Shown here: in pieces, positions 5,052-5,638 of the stretch
Layout: each line of letters starts with the position of its first letter
Position numbering within the stretch: position 1 is the stretch's first letter
Source: Pyrinomonadaceae bacterium
Lineage (GTDB): Bacteria; Acidobacteriota; Blastocatellia; Pyrinomonadales; Pyrinomonadaceae
Assembly: GCA_026786155.1 (NCBI GenBank)
Contig: JAJAYR010000217.1
Span: 1-5,638, forward strand
Length of the DNA stretch: 5,638 nucleotides
Reading direction: 5' to 3'
Notes under the pieces: model-generated
Told to the model about the DNA's origin: nothing
Databases searched by the model: none
The model's input: only the letters and a program-made list of their open reading frames with translations
Program-made: the position numbers and the translations under genes

Positions 5052-5618
5052 ATGAATCAGCCGCAAAAAGATGTGACGGGTTTGCTGAACGCGGTCGGCG
5101 CGGGCGACCAAAATGCGCCCGGAAAACTGCTCGAACTCGTCTATGACGATTTGCGGCGGCTCGCTTCGGCGTATATGAAAAACGAGCGCGGCGACCACAC
5201 GCTGCAATCAACCGCGCTGGTTCACGAAGCGTTTATCCGGCTGGTTGATTGGAAAACGGTTTCGTGGCAGAATCGGGCGCAGTTTTTTGCGGTCGCGGCG
5301 GAAGTAATGCGAAAGGTTCTGATTGACCACGCACGGAAAAAAAAAGCGCAGAAACGCGGCGACGGCGGACAAAAGATTCTGCTTGACGAAGCGGTGAGTT
5401 TTTCCAGCGAAAAAGAACTCGACTTGCTGGCGTTGGAAGAAGTTTTGGCGGCTCTGGAAACGGTTGATAAAAGACAAGCCAAAATCGTCGAACTCAGATT
5501 TTTCGGCGGTCTGTCAATCGAGGAAACGGCGCACGTTTTAAATGTTTCCGAAACGACCGTGCGGCGCGAATGGACGTTTGCCAAGGCTTGGTTTCAACGC
5601 GAATTGACGCGCAATTAA
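5052..5618 (+). CDS. ECF sigma factor (sigma-70 family, ECF-like 'Sig-70_X6' type)
   Basis: This is a 188-residue alternative sigma factor that would direct RNA polymerase to its own promoter set. Region 2 spans about 8-98: GDQNAPGKLLELVYDDLRRLA, then LQSTALVHEAFIRLVD (51-66), and NRAQFFAVAAEVMRKVLIDHARKKKAQKR (74-102), the typical core-binding and -10 recognition helices of this family. A short linker follows, and region 4 spans about 126-185, with a helix-turn-helix in LSIEETAHVLNVSETTVRREW (about 154-174). The sequence pattern and length match the ECF-like family first catalogued from Rhodopirellula (TIGR02999). In Planctomycetes and Acidobacteria such genes often precede Ser/Thr protein kinase genes; here the next 20 bases end the window. 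ATG 5052 was chosen because a TTG at 5007 would precede the promoter's -10. The only ribosome binding site is a weak CCGGA about 11 bases upstream. No anti-sigma gene is visible. Confidence 0.93.
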   Translation: MNQPQKDVTGLLNAVGAGDQNAPGKLLELVYDDLRRLASAYMKNERGDHTLQSTALVHEAFIRLVDWKTVSWQNRAQFFAVAAEVMRKVLIDHARKKKAQKRGDGGQKILLDEAVSFSSEKELDLLALEEVLAALETVDKRQAKIVELRFFGGLSIEETAHVLNVSETTVRREWTFAKAWFQRELTRN

Positions 5619-5638
5619 CCGCTTCTCAAATTCCCCGA

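Overview
The window looks like a chromosomal segment of a Gram-negative-type environmental bacterium of moderate GC. The best guess is Acidobacteriota (Blastocatellia or Pyrinomonadaceae-like). That guess rests on two things: an ECF sigma factor of the ECF-like 'Sig-70_X6' kind, and a large exported protein that joins delta-60 repeats to FG-GAP/VCBS-type repeats. Both are common in that group, but the assignment is inference. There are four genes: three on the minus strand and one divergent on the plus strand.

Layout. 1-126 is non-coding and holds a hairpin and a short 10-bp tandem repeat. 127-1710 (minus) is nadB, L-aspartate oxidase; its coding sequence carries an in-frame heptanucleotide repeat tract at 461-524. 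1711-1835 holds a probable nadB promoter and a perfect 28-bp inverted repeat. 1836-4259 (minus) encodes an exported delta-60/FG-GAP repeat protein. 4260-4433 holds its ribosome binding site, a two-block upstream motif, and the terminator of the next gene. 4434-4916 (minus) encodes an unrecognised helical 160-residue protein of lower GC. 4917-5051 is a divergent promoter region. 5052-5618 (plus) encodes the ECF sigma factor; its presumed partner gene downstream lies outside the window.

The most interesting signal is a regulatory motif. The repeat-protein gene and the 160-residue gene share an upstream sequence of two hexamers, GGGCGG and TACGCC on the minus strand, separated by exactly 14 bp in both cases. 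Extra flanking bases are also conserved. A good intrinsic terminator separates the two genes, so they appear to be separate transcription units with the same upstream element. One copy lies directly back to back with the promoter of the ECF sigma factor gene. This suggests, without proving it, a small regulon in which the ECF factor or another shared regulator controls both the orphan protein and the exported repeat protein. nadB shows no such motif and is probably an unrelated housekeeping gene.

A second theme is short dispersed-type repeats: a decamer tandem, a paired-heptamer tract inside nadB, and a long inverted repeat. At least one has been accommodated inside a protein-coding region without breaking the frame.
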